Source: Cylindrodendrum hubeiense (lineage: Eukaryota > Ascomycota > Sordariomycetes > Hypocreales > Nectriaceae). Taken from it: a stretch of DNA of 10,161 nucleotides. Positions 1-8,954 of the stretch are shown piece by piece. Made by a program: the position numbers and the translations under genes. Location: NCBI GenBank assembly GCA_014621425.1, contig JAANBB010000793.1, forward strand, positions 1 through 10,161, read 5' to 3'. Under the pieces are notes generated by a model. The model made no database searches. It had not been told where the DNA came from and worked only from the letters and a program-made list of their open reading frames with translations. The number at the start of each line of letters is the position of its first letter. Within the stretch, counting starts at the first letter, position 1.

Positions 1-560
1 TGATTAATTAAGCTGATTGTCAGGCTTCATGTCGAGGCACGTCAAGCGGGCAAAGGGCGCCGTCGTGTCCGTGGCCCCGACGACCGTTTCACTGGAGTGT
101 CATTTGCAAGCGTGAGTGAGATGGCCGTTGAAACGGGGATGTATAACTGGGGCCGGGGAGGGTGGAGGCGGAGGATTGAACAACAGGCCGGCAGGGGAAC
201 TTGCAATTTCAATTTCATCAGAGCAACATGTTGGTCCAGGGGATGGACCGAGTTCCGGCCTTGATTACTGGGGAGTATTCCTGGAGCGTAATGCTAGAGG
301 AGTATTACTACGTGGTAGTACTGTCGCATGCGAAGAGGGGAGGATGGGTTGTGGGTGATGCTGGTCAAGCCAAGCCAGCGGCGTAGTTGGTTCACGTACG
401 TAAGGCCGAAGGGCAAAAACGTGGACCTGTCGAGACATGTCGCGATCCAAGATGCAGCGCAGCCAGACACGTGGTGTGGTGGGTAAGGCGCATGCTGCGG
501 TGGTGGTGGCCGAGACAGACGAGCATTTGTTCCAGAACCTGGAAGGGCTGAGGTAGTCAG

Positions 561-582
561 CTGCAGCGCTGCAGTGCTGCAG
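561..582. repeat. CTGCAG triple repeat with 14-bp palindrome
   Basis: CTGCAG occurs at 561-566, 569-574 and 577-582, an exact 8-bp period. The first two copies with the CG between them form a perfect 14-bp palindrome at 561-574. No function is known; it could be a short hairpin or a dimeric factor site. Confidence 0.75.
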
Positions 583-642
583 TGGCAACGCGCCAGCGAT
601 GCAAATGCATCGGCGCCGTAGCGAACAGTTGGCGTGGAGGGT

Positions 643-678
643 GCTGGTGCTGATGCTGGCGCTGGTGCTGGCGCTGAT
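643..678. repeat. GCTGRY hexamer minisatellite, six units
   Basis: Six consecutive 6-bp units run GCTGGT, GCTGAT, GCTGGC, GCTGGT, GCTGGC, GCTGAT. The repeat is a multiple of three, so it makes artificial low-complexity frames on both strands: Leu/Ala/Val-rich on + and Ala/Pro/Ser-rich on -. These should not be mistaken for genes. Confidence 0.85.
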
Positions 679-1724
679 CCGACCAGGTCCAGGCCGTGAA
701 TCCATCCTGAGCGCCCAGCTGCAAGTCGTCCAGTGCAGCGCATCTGCTGCTGGCTGCGGGAGGGGACCAAATTGTCCGAGGGGCGAAGCTAGCGCATCAG
801 GGCTCCGTCGACGCGCTGGACAGCCTCCAAGCAAGGCCTGGGATCCCCCGAAGCCTGCACTGCCGGCAGAAGAAACATGAATCGCCTGCATTAGTGAGCC
901 AGGTCATGATAGGCGATGTTTCCCAGGCCTTGGCTGGGCACGCCAGGTGTTTGGGTGCGTGCTGGCGTGCTGGAAACGAATGACACCTCGGTGGTGATGA
1001 TGATATGCTGCGCGCATGGTGCACAGTAGAGGAGGACCAGCCGAATCGGGTGGTATACGTGCTCCCAGCTCCGGCCCTCCAGTTCGAGCACCCGGCCTGC
1101 CGAGAAACATGTCCTCCCAGAAACGACTCTGCCTTCGGTGTTCGTTCACGGCTCGACCGTCCGGTTCCGGATTAGCGGGTTGGGCAACCATGTGTTGTGC
1201 GCTGCTGCTGCATTGCGGGCTGTGGGAGTTGGAGCGGATGCGGTGGAGCTCGCAATACCGGTACCTGCAGCAGCGTGTCCCAGTGTGGTGGAGAGCCATC
1301 GAGAGCCGGAGCCAGCTGGAGCCCGAAGGGCTGAGGACCTGGATCGCCTGGTGGCCGATCGCTCTCTTACGGAGTACTCACTGGTGACAGCACAGCTCCC
1401 ATCCGCGGCATCTCCAGACCAAGGACCTCCGTAGATAGTAGTAGTGGCTGGACTGGTCAATAACGTAGTCTTGTCGTAGGGTCTCAAATTAGCTGGGGAC
1501 CGAGTACCCTGGCCTAGTGCGTTTTGTCTCAGTCGACTTTCCTGGACTTTCCTGGATTTTTCTCGAGTCCCCAGACAATTGTTCCGACTGGTTTCCCGAA
1601 TAATTATGGTTCCGATAAATTGAAGAAGGGGAACGGAAGCAAGTGCCTACCGGTTATTATCGTCCTCCAATTGATAAATGCATCGTCCCGTCCGGCGTTG
1701 CTCTCTTCAGCGCGCGCGCATGGG

Positions 1725-1756
1725 AAGAGCACAAGAGCACAAGAGTACAAGAGCAG
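1725..1756. repeat. AAGAGCAC tandem repeat, four units
   Basis: Four head-to-tail 8-bp units are visible: AAGAGCAC, AAGAGCAC, AAGAGTAC, AAGAGCAG. They directly follow an alternating CG run (1711-1719). The unit length is not a multiple of three and no gene covers it, so it is a non-coding microsatellite-like element. Confidence 0.85.
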
Positions 1757-1859
1757 ATAGATGCATCCAGTGACCATTTACAGTTACCCTCCCATTTGCC
1801 CCTTTATTCCGTCTTGGCTGGTGGAGTGGTGCATGCAGAGGTGGAGTCCGTGTTGGTCG

Positions 1860-1871
1860 AGGTACGTACCT
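1860..1871. repeat. AGGTACGTACCT perfect palindrome
   Basis: This is a perfect 12-bp palindrome with core GGTACGTACC. The same 10-bp core recurs at 8988-8997 upstream of the telobox-protein gene. It could be a dimeric transcription-factor site; the binding factor is unknown. Confidence 0.5.
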
Positions 1872-2375
1872 TAATGACTTGGACCCTGCGCCGAACGGGG
1901 CCGTTTCCCACGCCCCCCTCGTCCCCTAGCGCGGGCTGCTCTTAGTGCGGCCGGCGCCGTCCAATGGCGCACCGCAGCCGTCCCAGGTCCCGTTTTCATC
2001 GAGCTCTCGTCTGCTCATCCCGCTGCAGAAACCGATTCCGCCCCCCCCTGGAGCGCTTGTTCGTTGACTGCTTGGACTTGCATTGGGCTGGTTTGAGACA
2101 GGCTGGTCTTTCCGGGAGAGACAGGCGAAATAACAGGATGGTGGAGGGACGGGCGGCGTTGAGGGTTCAAGGTACCTTACGCCGCACAGGCAGAGGTGGT
2201 AGTTAAGGTAATTACAGCTAACGGCAAGGTACCAGAGCTTGTCGAACTGGGTACTAACAAGCACCAGCTCAGCACCCACACAGCACAAAAAAAAAGCCCG
2301 AAACAAAGTCGTGTTGTACTGTATCCGTACAAGTAGCACCGCGTATTATTATTATGAGAGCATGTGTTAGCTAAG

Positions 2376-2429
2376 GTACCTATCTACCTACCGACCTACC
2401 TACTTACCTACCTACCTACCTACCTTACT
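2376..2429 (+). repeat. TACC tetranucleotide microsatellite
   Basis: An imperfect run of TACC/CTAC units is interrupted by TATC, GACC and TACT variants. It has five perfect TACC units at 2405-2424. It starts at an AAGGTACC element (2373-2380). A reverse-oriented copy lies at 9094-9112. In both places TACC reads on the coding strand of the next gene downstream. Such repeats are common in intergenic DNA of Sordariomycetes; this copy marks the left edge of the pyrimidine-rich septin leader. Confidence 0.85.
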
Positions 2430-3754
2430 TATTGCCAACCCCTGGCTGGTTCGGGGGCATTCTCGTCCCTCTCACCCCACACCCGCTCTTTTCGCGCTCT
2501 GCCACACACGCGCTCTTCCTTCTAGTGCCTGTGCGTGCTCCCACACTACCGCTGTGAGCAGTTACATCCCCCCTTCATCGTCCCTCTACCACGTCCTCTA
2601 CCGCATCCTCCACCTCCTCCTCCAATAACCTTTGCTGGCTGGCCACCACTCTCTGCCCTATTTCCCCTTGATTGACCATCCCCTCCTTCTCCTGTTCCTG
2701 TCCTGGTTCCGGTACCTGTTCCTGTTGCGCCTCCCCAAGCTCATGGTTCCAAGACAACTTGAAGTAGTCTCCTTGTTTTCAGATCCAACCCGTCCGAGTC
2801 TGACGGATTCATCGTCGCCGGCCCTGGCTTTACTTTGAGTTTCCGCCTCCCCTTTCCGGCCAAGTCCCTGCCATTGAAACCGTATCGCATCTCGTCTCTT
2901 TGCATTTCGCATCCGCCTTCAAGGATTCAAAGCTGCGCGCCTGGCCGTCCCCTTCGGAGTTCATTTGAGCTGTCCATCAAAACCCAGCCTATCACCTCCC
3001 CCCGAACCCACTCGACTTGGTTTCCCCTGCTCACAGCAAACGCGGCCGCTCTTCCTTCGTCCGACGCCTGCCCATCAATTTCCATCTCGTCTCCGTCCGC
3101 TCGACTCGCTACCCGCCGTCGACGTCTCAAGCACAGTCGCCTCAAAAGCAAGGACATCCATACCTCCTCCTTCTCCTGGGAGCCACTCTGCGCACCGAGC
3201 AGCAACTGCGACGCCCCTTTCATCAATCAACTGGCTTTTCCTTCCCAGGCTTCCCCACCTCGCTCTCGACACGCTCAGTCGTTCAGTCGCTCACTCCAGC
3301 GACCACACGAACTTAACACCTTCCCGCGCTCACTAACCGCTCCTATTCTTCTCCACAACTGACTACGGCGCCAGTGCTCCTGAATCGTGTCGAGACCTGT
3401 GGCTGATCTGAGCTTGCCACAAGACGATCCGCACTTCGCACCTGTGTCGCTCCCTCTTTGTCGCTGTCGCTGTCGCCCCATCGCCCCGTCGCCCCCGTCG
3501 CCTGGTGGCCCTTGGTCCGTGAAACCACCCAACTTATCGACCCGTCGTCGCCCATCTCGCGCTGCGCAGCACTTGTCGCCTTCGCCCGTCCTTCTCCATT
3601 CGTTCTCGACTTGTTCTTGCCCCATCCATCGACCCCCCCCGTCGGTCGTCCCCACTCTCTCCTCAATCTACCGCCCATCCACCCTCCGCCCGCTTATGCC
3701 CTCGGGCGTCCCCCCCATTGCGACTCTTTCCTTTCATGACACTTTTGTCAAAGA
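2430..3754 (+). promoter_or_regulatory. Pyrimidine-rich promoter and 5' leader of septin gene
   Basis: About 1.3 kb without a supportable gene lies directly upstream of the septin start. The + strand is strongly C/T-rich, with many CCTCC, TCGTC and CCCCC runs. This is typical of promoter and transcription-start DNA of expressed filamentous-fungal genes. A CCAAT pentamer lies at 2621-2625. I saw no convincing GTANGT donor, so a leader intron is not evident. Open frames here are Ser/Pro/Arg-rich by-products of the base composition. The transcription start cannot be placed by eye. Confidence 0.6.
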
Positions 3755-3758
3755 ATGA
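3696..3758 (+). promoter_or_regulatory. Upstream ORF (20 aa) overlapping septin start
   Basis: An ATG at 3696 opens a 20-codon frame (MPSGVPPIATLSFHDTFVKE). Its TGA at 3756-3758 overlaps the septin ATG at 3755-3757 as ATGA. Its start context (C at -3) is poor, while the septin ATG has A at -3, so leaky scanning would favour the septin. A second upstream ATG at 3736, also in poor context, opens a 23-codon frame that runs past the septin start and ends at TAA 3805-3807. Both matter only if the mRNA begins upstream of about 3690, which the long leader-like DNA suggests but does not prove. Confidence 0.45.
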
Positions 3759-5392
3759 GCGCCCAGCCTCGTCGCACAAGCTTCGGAATGTTGCTACGAC
3801 GCAGTAAGAGTGGTGATTTGGGCAAGGGCGGCCGCAAGGCCCAGGCTCTTAGAGAGGCCGAACTTGAACGCCAGCGCCTGGCCGCCGCCTCTCGTGTCCC
3901 TCCCAAGCTGCCCGAGTTCGCCAACAATACCGAGCAGTTGTCCAAGTCCTTTGGAGCCGACCTGCGCCCCGAATCGCCCGCCAACGTCCCGCGATCTCTC
4001 GACTACAGCAAGATCCGTCCCTCCATCGAACAACAACGCAACCACAGCGCTGTCCCCGTCCCTCCTCTGCCCAACGGCGGCTTCGATCCCTATGCGAGGA
4101 CTGAGAGCATGACGCACCGTGGCCGCTACAGTTACGCCAGCAGCGCCATCAGCACTGTTAATAGCCCTCGTCGAGTTCGCAGACGAAAGGATCCCACACC
4201 GTTGAAGTAAGTCCGCCAGCGCGTCTCTCCCTGTTCTGATCATTCGTTGCCCCTCGTCGCGTGCTCGTCCCACTTTGCTAATCAATTGTCTCCAATTTAC
4301 AGCATCCTCATCATTGGCACTCGCAATGCTGGCAAGACTTCCTTCCTCGAGTTCCTCAAGACTGCTCTCGCTCTCCCGGCTAAGAAGCGATCCAAGAAGC
4401 CCGAAGACGACTTCGTCCCGGACCGAGCTCCTTCTGGAAACTTCATCCCTCACTACCTCGAGACTGAGATTGATGGCGAGCGAGTTGGCCTAACCCTCTG
4501 GGACTCGGAAGGCCTGGAGAAGAATGTGGTTGACCTTCAGCTTAGGGAGATGTCGGCGTTCCTGGAGAGCAAGTTTGAGGAGACTTTCGCTGAGGAGATG
4601 AAGGTCGTGCGATCCCCTGGCGTACAAGACACCCACATCCACGCTACCTTCCTAGTCCTCGATCCCGCTCGCCTCGACCGCAATGTGGCCGCTGCAAGGA
4701 AACTGGCCGCCAATGGCCAGAATGGCCATCGCATCGAGGATGTTGCCCGCGTTCTGGGCAGCCTCGATGAGGACCTCGATCTCCAGGTCCTGCGTACCCT
4801 TCAAGGCAAGACGACCGTCATCCCCGTCATTGCCAAGGCCGACACCATCACCACTAAGCACATGAATGTCCTCAAGAAGAGCGTCTGGGACAGCCTCAAG
4901 AAGTCCGGCCTGGACCCATTGGAGGCTCTGGGTCTCGATGATGAATCCAATGGCGATAGAATCGACGAAGAGGAAGACGAGGATGAGGATGAAGAAAGTG
5001 ATAGCCGATCCGGCGCTGAGACTCCAGAGGAGCAAGACTTGCCCATTCAGGGTAACCGAGAATCCCCTGCGGCGTCGCCCAATTCGAAGCGACTGTCGAC
5101 CAACTCCATCCGACGACACAAGGTTCAGGAAGAGGCCAAGGAGGAGGAGACGCCATTCTTGCCGCTCTCAATCATCAGCCCTGACCTGTACGAGCCTGGC
5201 CTTGTTGGCCGGCAGTTCCCTTGGGGATTCGCTGACCCATACAACGAGGAGCATTGTGACTTCCAGCGTCTCAAGGAAGCTGTCTTCACCGAGTGGCGCG
5301 CCGAATTGCGCGAGGCCAGCAAAGAGCAGTGGTATGAAGGATGGAGAACGAGCAGACTCAAGCAGAGGGATATTCCCTACCGTCATCGATAG
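3755..5392 (+). CDS. Septin GTPase (divergent; possibly AspE/group 5 type)
   Basis: Two exons, 3755-4206 and 4303-5392, encode 513 aa. The start is supported by an in-frame TGA at 3737-3739 and A at -3. Residues 1-138 are a low-complexity, Arg/Ser/Pro-rich extension. A polybasic tract RRVRRRK (139-145), a typical septin lipid-binding element, directly precedes the P-loop GTRNAGKT (156-163). The switch motif is DSEG (218-221) in place of the usual septin DTPG. G4 is AKAD (328-331), diagnostic of septins. The septin unique element follows with GRQFPWG (453-459) and EEHCDF (466-471). An insertion at about 361-435 contains the acidic run DEEEDEDEDEE (372-382). The protein ends at RDIPYRHR with no visible coiled-coil tail. 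Septins are known to form filaments and rings at septa, hyphal tips and infection structures, scaffolding actin and membrane. The septin identity is strong; the subgroup is inferred. It converges on the telobox gene. Confidence 0.93.
4207..4302 (+). other. Septin gene intron (96 nt)
   Basis: Donor GTAAGT at 4207-4212, branch-like GCTAAT at 4277-4282 and acceptor TTACAG ending at 4302. Removal joins AA and C into Asn151 and restores ...DPTPL-N-ILIIGT, running straight into the P-loop. The donor itself supplies an in-frame TAA (4208-4210). A retained intron would therefore end the protein at residue 151, after the polybasic tract and before the GTPase domain. Confidence 0.93.
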
Positions 5393-6618
5393 GTGGCTGT
5401 ATGAAGGGAGAATGCTGCCCATGCAGGGGTAGCACACACATTCCTTTGTGTTGAGCGTGCTTGCTTTTCCAGCCAGCCCACTTACGCCCACTTGAATTCA
5501 ACGGATACCCTCTATGACACGCGAAACCGCAGCATCGAATCGCGGTTTTATTTTCTTTACTCTCAACCAACTTTCATGTCAAACAGTTTCGGAAACTCTG
5601 CAGCATACCCCTTTGTCTTTTTTTTTATTAGTTACAGTCCAGTTCTGATGCCCGCGACGAGGAGACGGGACGCTCCGGAGCGAAAGCCCCATGATGCAGT
5701 GTCCACTTGCGTTTCTCGCAGCTGAGACCACAAGTGAGACACGCGAGCATTTGGGTCCCGAGACTATATCCCGCTTGGACCGGATACAGCACCTCTGCAC
5801 CCTCGTCGGGGATCGCTTCATTCGGCTCGGCTCACGAATACTCCTTCTCAAAAACTTCTTCTCTTTTCCCGACATTGGGCCCGATGGACGGCGTTTGTGT
5901 CAGTAGCCTCAAACTAAAAAGAAAGATTCTCTATTCATTCACCATACGATCATTGCCTGCTTTCCTTCTCTACTATTGTGTACTCTCCCCACTTCTACAC
6001 GCCTGCGAGGTATCAGGTGTTACTGGCTCCTTGGCAGGCCGAGGGTCCTCGTTACGACTGACTCTTGACCTCGATGGACTCAACCATAGTCAAATGGGTG
6101 GAAGGCGGTGGAATTGGGGGAGAAGTAGGAAGATAAAATACCAAGGGCCCGGAAGAAGAATGCAAGGAGTGCAGCTGTAGATTAGTGTCCGGGCGACGTC
6201 ATTTTTCCCTGTCTTTTTTTTTATCAAGTCCAAATCGATTTTTTAACGTCTTTTCTTAAACATTACTTGTCGGTTCTCTTGGCGGCTTCATTGATGGTGT
6301 GCGTTGTATTTCTTGCGCTGGTCTTACTCAACTGTCACGATTAGGCTTCGTCATAAGGATGACGGTCAAGATTGAACAATAAAATGGGAATAATTTGCGC
6401 CTACGTAACGCCTGCTTAGGGTACTATATTCCCAGCCCACCGTGAAACAAATGTACCACTCTCATTCACCAAGGGTCTCGAGCCATCGTCATCGAAGTGG
6501 ACGTGTACCGATGACGAGGTGGCTGTCTAGCCAAATATACGGCATAAATATATATCCCATAATATCCTGGCTGACAAGGTTTCATATCTCCCATCCTGGG
6601 GAGAGGATCGTATGCTCA
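5393..6618. other. Convergent intergenic region with 3' UTRs
   Basis: This is 1.2 kb between the stop codons of the septin (+) and telobox (-) genes. No gene is supported: the longest + frame (to 6180) begins at TTG, not ATG, and looks like random sequence. T-runs occur at about 5620-5628 and 6213-6222. An AATAAA lies at 6378-6383 on +, almost 1 kb past the septin stop and so doubtful as its polyadenylation signal. An AT-rich patch at about 6540-6566 (TATATATTTATG on -), 50-80 nt past the telobox-gene stop, is a plausible 3'-end signal for that gene. Confidence 0.6.
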
Positions 6619-8815
6619 TTAACTCATAGGAACCTCCTGACCCTCCGGGGGTCCGTGGTATTCCGTGTTAATAGCCCTGCCTTCCGAGTCGACATCAGCC
6701 TCCATGCGGAGAGGATTCTTGCCGAGGCTCATGAGACGGCTACGCTCTTTTGGGCCGAGGGCGACGAGGTCAAAGCACGGGGGCATGATGGCGTCGGTCA
6801 TGAGGTAGTCGACCTTCATGTTGCGGGCCTTGTCGCGGTAGGCCTGTTGATTGCGTGGGTGCTCGAACTTGTCGTTGTCGTTGCGCTCCATTGTGGCCCA
6901 GGCGGCGTGGCGGTCGCGGATGAGCTGGATGAGCAGTGATGTATCGTGGTGGGACCAAACGTGGCGCTGCTTGGCGAACGTGCCAATTTGCACGCGGGCC
7001 CTTTGGGAGACCTCCATCTTGGCTCTCCTGAGGGTTTCTAAGTCGGCTTGAGATGGCTGCGGGAACTGAGATGATCGGGATGATGTTGGCGGACTGGAGG
7101 CAACGTGCGAACCAGTTGGAGCAGTTGGGGCAGGTTCGGTCGGCACAACGCGGGGCCGCTTTGGTGGTGGCATCATTGCAGAGATGGCAGCTCTTTTGCC
7201 TTTGTCCACTGGGCGAGTATCTGTTTCGAATTCGTCCTCCTCTTCGTCCTCGTCCTCAGTTACGAAAGGGTCGTGAACCCTAGGCCTCTTCGATGCTGAT
7301 CCTGAGATATTGGCCTGCCTCCTTTCTAGAACAAGAGCTGATGATGGGGGCAGCGATGGGCCTAGCAGCTCGGCATTGGTGTGTTGCTGATAGTCTCGGG
7401 GGGCTCCCGGCCGAGGCATAACTTGTTGCTGATTTGACGGGGGTGCTCTATCTCGAATGAATAAACTGGGCCTGTGAAGCGTGTTAGTGGCTATCATGAA
7501 TGGGAATGTGGTAGATGACATACTCTAACTCTGCCTGATCGACCTCAGCTGCCCTAACAATGGGTTGGGATTCTGAGGCGGCGTCGGTTTGGCTGTCAGC
7601 AATCTCCTCCTCGGCAGAAACAAATTCGTCAGGCTCTGGCCCTCTCCTTGGCTGACTTGCGCTGTTCGGTTCCCCCAACATGGCGTACATGTCCACGAGC
7701 CAAGTTTTCAGGTCGTCAAGCAAGCGCTCAAGGGGGAACATGACCTTAAGCTGCCCGACCCCGTACGTTTTCTTGTCCTTCTTAATAACAGGAATGATCT
7801 CTGCGATTCTGTCGGAGCAGAGCTCCTCGATGTTTTCAGGAGCGAGTTCTCCGAGGCTCTTGAAGGGACCGCGAACATAGCGTTGGAGAAAGCCGTGACT
7901 GTCGTCTGGTTCACAAAAGACATCGGCAATGATTTTCAAGAAATTAGGATTTTCCACTTGGCCATTCAGAACCTCGATCAAGTACCAGGTGCGAATGTCG
8001 AGAGTGAGTTGGGGATGCTGGAACGCGTCCTCGGAAATGATGAACAAAGAAGGAAATAAGAAGTTGAGTTTGCTCAGAAGAGGAAAGGGGTCCAGTTGCT
8101 GGCCTGCTTCTAGATTCAGAACCTCATCGAGAGCTGTGACAATGTTGGCGCGCACGATGGCCGTCGCCGCTGCGGTAATGTCCTCCTCGCTCTGGAATAT
8201 CTCGATGACCTGGGCCCAGTCGATGAATGGCGACGTTCTCTTTTCCTCGAAAGTCTGCCGGGCACCGACGAACGCATTTTTCTTAACAGCGACAAGGCCA
8301 TGAAATACTGGATCATCGTAGTTTGCGTTTTCCAGGCGTTTCATCAGTTCTTCTGAGGTGTTGATCAAGTCGGGAAAAATGTACTCCATAATCTTATATC
8401 TGGTCACTTCTGCTTCATGGTCGACGTCATCCTGTTCCTCTTCATCTCCATTGGCTTCAACTGCAACGTCATCCGCTTCAGGGGCCTCTGAGATTCGATC
8501 TTCTTCTTCTCCCAGCTCCGATTCATCGTCAGCGGCCCTAGGCGGGATGGTCACGATGCTAGCAACACTCGGGGCACGCCCAGTGACTCGAGCGCCCCGC
8601 CGGGGGACCGGGTTTCCAAGAAGACCCTTCGGTTTGGAAGCTTCAGAGGCCGTCTCAGATACTTTGCCCCGGGCAGTTTGAGCCTGAGCTGGTTCTGGGT
8701 TTGTTGCGCCGGGGGTTTCTGTTTGGCGAGTGCTGCGTGTCTCCCTCCGAGTCTTTGGCGGATCTTGTGGCGAAGCCGGCCGGCCCGCGCGTTTTCTTCG
8801 ATTCCTTGTGTCCAT
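6619..8815 (-). CDS. Telobox/Myb protein, Taz1/TRF-like telomere binder (putative)
   Basis: Exons 8815-7524 and 7471-6619 encode 714 aa. The start is the ATG at 8815 in an ACCATGG context; the frame upstream of it begins only with TTG. Residues 1-130 are disordered, with a basic NRRKRAGRP nuclear-signal or AT-hook-like tract (5-13) and acidic runs (96-131). Residues about 135-380 form a long, mostly helical domain whose size and place fit a TRF-homology (TRFH) dimerisation domain; that assignment is inferred. A linker carries KRPRV twice (492-496, 535-539) and an acidic tract (503-511). Residues about 598-657 are a Myb/SANT fold with Trp603 and Trp622. Its recognition helix, RNQQAYRDKARNMKVDYL (637-654), resembles the telobox DKxRN(M/W)K of Taz1 and Tbf1. 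Such proteins bind double-stranded TTAGGG and cap telomeres or act at promoters. Two TTAGGG units lie in its own promoter. Alternative: a different Myb-type transcription factor. Gene model firm; function moderate. Confidence 0.82.
7472..7523 (-). other. Telobox gene intron (52 nt)
   Basis: On the - strand the donor is GTATGT, the branch site ACTAACAC lies about 15 nt from the end, and the acceptor is CACAG. Splicing joins GA and G into Glu431 and continues with PSLFIRDR. If retained, the frame reads YVIYHIPIHDSH and stops. That would give a 443-aa protein with the helical N-terminal domain but without the linker nuclear-signal motifs and the Myb domain. Confidence 0.93.
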
Positions 8816-8942
8816 GGTGATATGGAGATGGAGACACGACGGATCCCGGCGATGAGGAACGATGGGATAGATCAAGCCCGCGAATCTTGTTGATGCATTG
8901 CTTTGTTTTGCTGTCGCGTTCCGGTTGTTATCCGTGACCGTG

Positions 8943-8954
8943 ACCCTAACCCTA
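8943..8954 (-). promoter_or_regulatory. Two exact telomeric repeat units (TTAGGG)
   Basis: The + strand reads ACCCTAACCCTA; the gene's strand reads TAGGGTTAGGGT, exactly two units of the fungal/vertebrate telomeric repeat. It lies 128 bp upstream of the telobox ATG. A CCAAT box on the same strand (8957-8961) sits two bases further upstream. Tbf1 and TRF-type Myb domains are known to bind this sequence, including at non-telomeric sites. Binding by the adjacent gene's product is inference. Confidence 0.7.

Larger units (their letters stand above)
1..2429. other. Left intergenic region, no supportable gene
   Basis: No protein gene can be supported here. Several open frames of 60-208 codons exist on both strands. 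They overlap one another, are rich in Arg/Ser/Pro/Ala as expected from GC-rich non-coding DNA, show no recognisable domain and have no convincing intron structure. The stretch does hold short tandem repeats and palindromes, listed separately, and several GGTAC-containing motifs (around 1860, 2168, 2228 and 2375). It may include distal promoter of the septin gene, a non-coding transcript, or the 3' or 5' flank of a gene outside the window. None of these can be decided from sequence alone. Confidence 0.6.

Noticed and set aside
599..880. 93-codon + frame starting at an ATG, with a signal-anchor-like Leu/Val/Ala stretch
   Set aside because: The hydrophobic stretch is produced by the GCTGRY hexamer repeat (643-678). 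The rest is Arg/Pro/Ala-rich with no domain, and the opposite strand is also open. No evidence of a real secreted protein.
265..891. 208-codon - strand frame
   Set aside because: Arg/Ser/Pro/Cys-rich random composition, overlapped by another long - frame, no domain, and built partly on the tandem repeats.
1016..1487. Overlapping + and - frames of about 100-120 codons
   Set aside because: Mutually overlapping frames in GC-rich DNA with no recognisable domain or splice structure.
1926..2339. 137-codon - strand frame with a hydrophobic Cys-rich start
   Set aside because: No family resemblance, poly-Pro/Ser tail from base composition, and no supporting start context or introns.
2835..3362. 175-codon + frame in the pyrimidine-rich region
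   Set aside because: It begins at TTG, is Ser/Pro-rich as expected from CT-rich DNA, and sits in the septin leader.
5707..6180. 157-codon + frame between the convergent genes
   Set aside because: It starts at TTG, has no domain, and lies in presumed 3' UTR/intergenic DNA.
6442..6939. 165-codon + frame antisense to the telobox gene
   Set aside because: A shadow of the Myb-encoding exon; its composition is explained by the coding strand.
8816..8875. N-terminal extension of the telobox protein by 20 residues
   Set aside because: It would need a TTG start. The ATG at 8815 has a near-ideal ACCATGG context.
8943..8954. True chromosome end or a telomere-seeded scar
   Set aside because: Only two units, flanked on both sides by ordinary gene-bearing DNA. 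An internal binding site is the simpler reading.
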